DNA of 5,661 bases from Chthoniobacterales bacterium (GTDB lineage: Bacteria; Verrucomicrobiota; Verrucomicrobiia; Chthoniobacterales; UBA10450), in NCBI GenBank assembly GCA_013695905.1, contig JACCZQ010000505.1:1-5661 (forward strand). The letters are read 5' to 3'. The position numbers and the translations under genes were made by a program. Shown piece after piece: positions 4,509 through 5,661 of the stretch. The notes beneath the pieces are model-generated. The model saw only the letters and a list, made by a program, of their open reading frames with translations. It did not search any database and was not told the origin of the DNA. Each line of letters starts with the position of its first letter. Positions within the stretch are counted from its first letter, which is position 1.

Positions 4509-5661
4509 ATGCCTTGGAAAGAGTTCTTGGTGTCGGAGGCGCGGATGCGATTTGTCCTCGCCTGCAGGGAAAAAGGGGAGTCCTTCGCGTCGTTGTGCCG
4601 TCGATTTGGGATCAGTCGCAAGAGTGGTTACAAATGGATCAAGCGCTATGGGCAAGGGGGAGTCAGGGCGTTGGAGGACGCTTCGCGCCGGCCCCGTTAC
4701 CACGCGAAAGCGCATCGCCCTTTTTGGCGCGAACGCTTGTGCCGGCTGCGCGCAGCGCATCCGCGCTGGGGGCCCAAGAAGCTGCGCTGGCTGCTGCAAA
4801 AATCTTCTGCCAGAGTGAATCGGATCCCGGCGGTGAGCACGCTGGGGCGCTGGCTGGCGCAAGCCAATTTGATCGGCAAACGCCCGCGACGCGCTCGCTC
4901 CGGTCCGGTCTTGCCGTGGCAGGGGCTGCGGGTCGCGCGGCGCTGCAACGAGGTCTGGAGTGTGGATTTCAAAGGCTGGTTTCGCACCGGCGATGGCCGG
5001 CGCTGCGAACCGCTCACGGTGCGCGATGTGCACAGTCGCTTTGTCCTGGCGGCGGTGGTTTTGTCCAGGCAAAGCGAGGCGGCGGTGCGCCAGGCGCTCC
5101 GGCCGGTTTTTCGCCGCTACGGAGTGCCCAAAGCGCTGCGGGTCGACAATGGAGCGCCTTTTGGGAGCAAGGGGGCCTTGGGTCTGTCGCGTTTGAGCGT
5201 GTGGTGGTTGCGCCTGGGCATTGCAGTGGAATTTATCCGGCGGGCGCATCCCCAGGACAACGGCGCGCACGAGCAAATGCATCGCATTTTGAAAGCCGAT
5301 ACGGCCGCTCCGCCGGCGCGCAGTCTGAGGGCACAGAAGCGACGGATCGGAGCGTGGGTCGAGAGCTACAACACAGAGCGTCCCCACGAAGCGTTGGGCC
5401 AGCAAGTGCCGGCGCGCCTTTATCGGCCGAGTCCTCGTCGGATGCCGCGGCGACGTGCCCAAGCGAAGTATCCTTGGGCGTGGAAAGTGAGGCGGGTGCG
5501 CAATCGGGGCCACATCAAATGGGAAGGGCGTCAACGCTTTATCGGGCGCGCCTTTGTGGGCGAGCTGGTGGGGCTCAAAAGCCTGGCCGATGGCGGCCAC
5601 GAAGTTTACCTCGAGCGGCACTTGATCGGTTTGCTCTACGGGCAAGATCTGGCGGGAATGC
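4509..5661 (+). CDS. IS481-family DDE transposase, nearly complete, runs off the right end
   Basis: Catalyses cut-and-strand-transfer for the surrounding IS. The plus-strand frame from ATG 4509 is open for 384 codons. It starts MPWKE, as many IS481 transposases do, which fixes the start although no strong ribosome-binding site is seen. An N-terminal helix-turn-helix (about 13-46) contains SLCRRFGISRKSGYKWIKRYG. A basic linker follows (56-130), then the integrase core (rve, about 145-305). The catalytic triad is Asp153 (VWSVDFKG), Asp213 (LRVDNGAPF) and Glu255 (NGAHEQMHR). The GLSRLSVWWLRLGI segment between the last two and their 41-residue spacing are typical of this group. The conserved YNTERPHEALG follows at 287-297. 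The C-terminal tail (320-384) is like that of full-length members near 390-400 residues, so only a few codons are probably missing. The copy shows no frameshift or stop. Confidence 0.95.
   Translation, partial: MPWKEFLVSEARMRFVLACREKGESFASLCRRFGISRKSGYKWIKRYGQGGVRALEDASRRPRYHAKAHRPFWRERLCRLRAAHPRWGPKKLRWLLQKSSARVNRIPAVSTLGRWLAQANLIGKRPRRARSGPVLPWQGLRVARRCNEVWSVDFKGWFRTGDGRRCEPLTVRDVHSRFVLAAVVLSRQSEAAVRQALRPVFRRYGVPKALRVDNGAPFGSKGALGLSRLSVWWLRLGIAVEFIRRAHPQDNGAHEQMHRILKADTAAPPARSLRAQKRRIGAWVESYNTERPHEALGQQVPARLYRPSPRRMPRRRAQAKYPWAWKVRRVRNRGHIKWEGRQRFIGRAFVGELVGLKSLADGGHEVYLERHLIGLLYGQDLAGM

Larger units (their letters stand above)
4449..5661 (+). mobile_element. IS481-family insertion sequence, left end and most of its body (right end outside the window)
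   Basis: The element is called from the transposase and the terminal-type repeats just before it. The left boundary is estimated at about 4449, where the REP-like sequence stops and the repeats begin; it could be off by several bases. The right end, the terminal inverted repeat and any target-site duplication are not in view, so boundaries cannot be proven. The transposase frame is uninterrupted to the window edge, so the copy may be active. Confidence 0.75.

Noticed and set aside
4452..5645. 397-codon open frame on the minus strand
   Set aside because: It lies antisense to the DDE transposase, is rich in Pro, Arg, Ala and His with no recognisable domain, and is explained by the high GC content of the opposite strand.

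Overview
The window is GC-rich chromosomal DNA carrying six protein-coding genes and one tRNA. Two genes run off the ends. I infer a Gram-negative host because the left end encodes a TonB-dependent outer-membrane receptor with a signal peptide. A Verrucomicrobia/Opitutales-like host would fit the divergent Hsp33, the GYF_2 plus bacterial-PH membrane protein and the small basic ARWAARR-repeat protein. That placement is an impression from gene content, not a measurement.

Left part (1-2546), all on the minus strand and read right to left: tRNA-Val(UAC), then an Hsp33-type redox chaperone (hslO), then a GYF_2/two-TM/bPH_2 membrane protein, then a TonB-dependent receptor whose GTG start overlaps the stop of the preceding gene (GTGA overlap). 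The last two genes look translationally coupled. hslO lies 57 bp upstream of them and may share their transcript. The tRNA has its own perfect TATAAT with a GC-rich discriminator.

Middle (2547-4202): one plus-strand gene encodes a 146-residue, very basic protein with an N-terminal coiled coil and two copies of a basic helix exactly 50 residues apart. It converges on a minus-strand aldo/keto reductase. The gap between them (3108-3302) holds a 10-bp inverted repeat and a perfect 11-bp GC-rich hairpin, neither followed by a T-tract.

Right part (4203-5661): upstream of the reductase lies a REP-like element made of two 45-nt units in inverted orientation, separated by 45 nt. Each unit folds into two hairpins. 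The longer hairpin differs between the units by three base pairs, all perfectly compensated, which points to selection on structure. Directly against its outer edge begins an IS481-family insertion sequence: two 19-nt near-identical repeats, then a transposase with an intact DDE triad that continues beyond the window.

No CRISPR array, defence system or other clear new multi-gene system is visible. The best candidates for new biology are the inverted REP-like pair with its abutting IS, and the small two-repeat basic protein.
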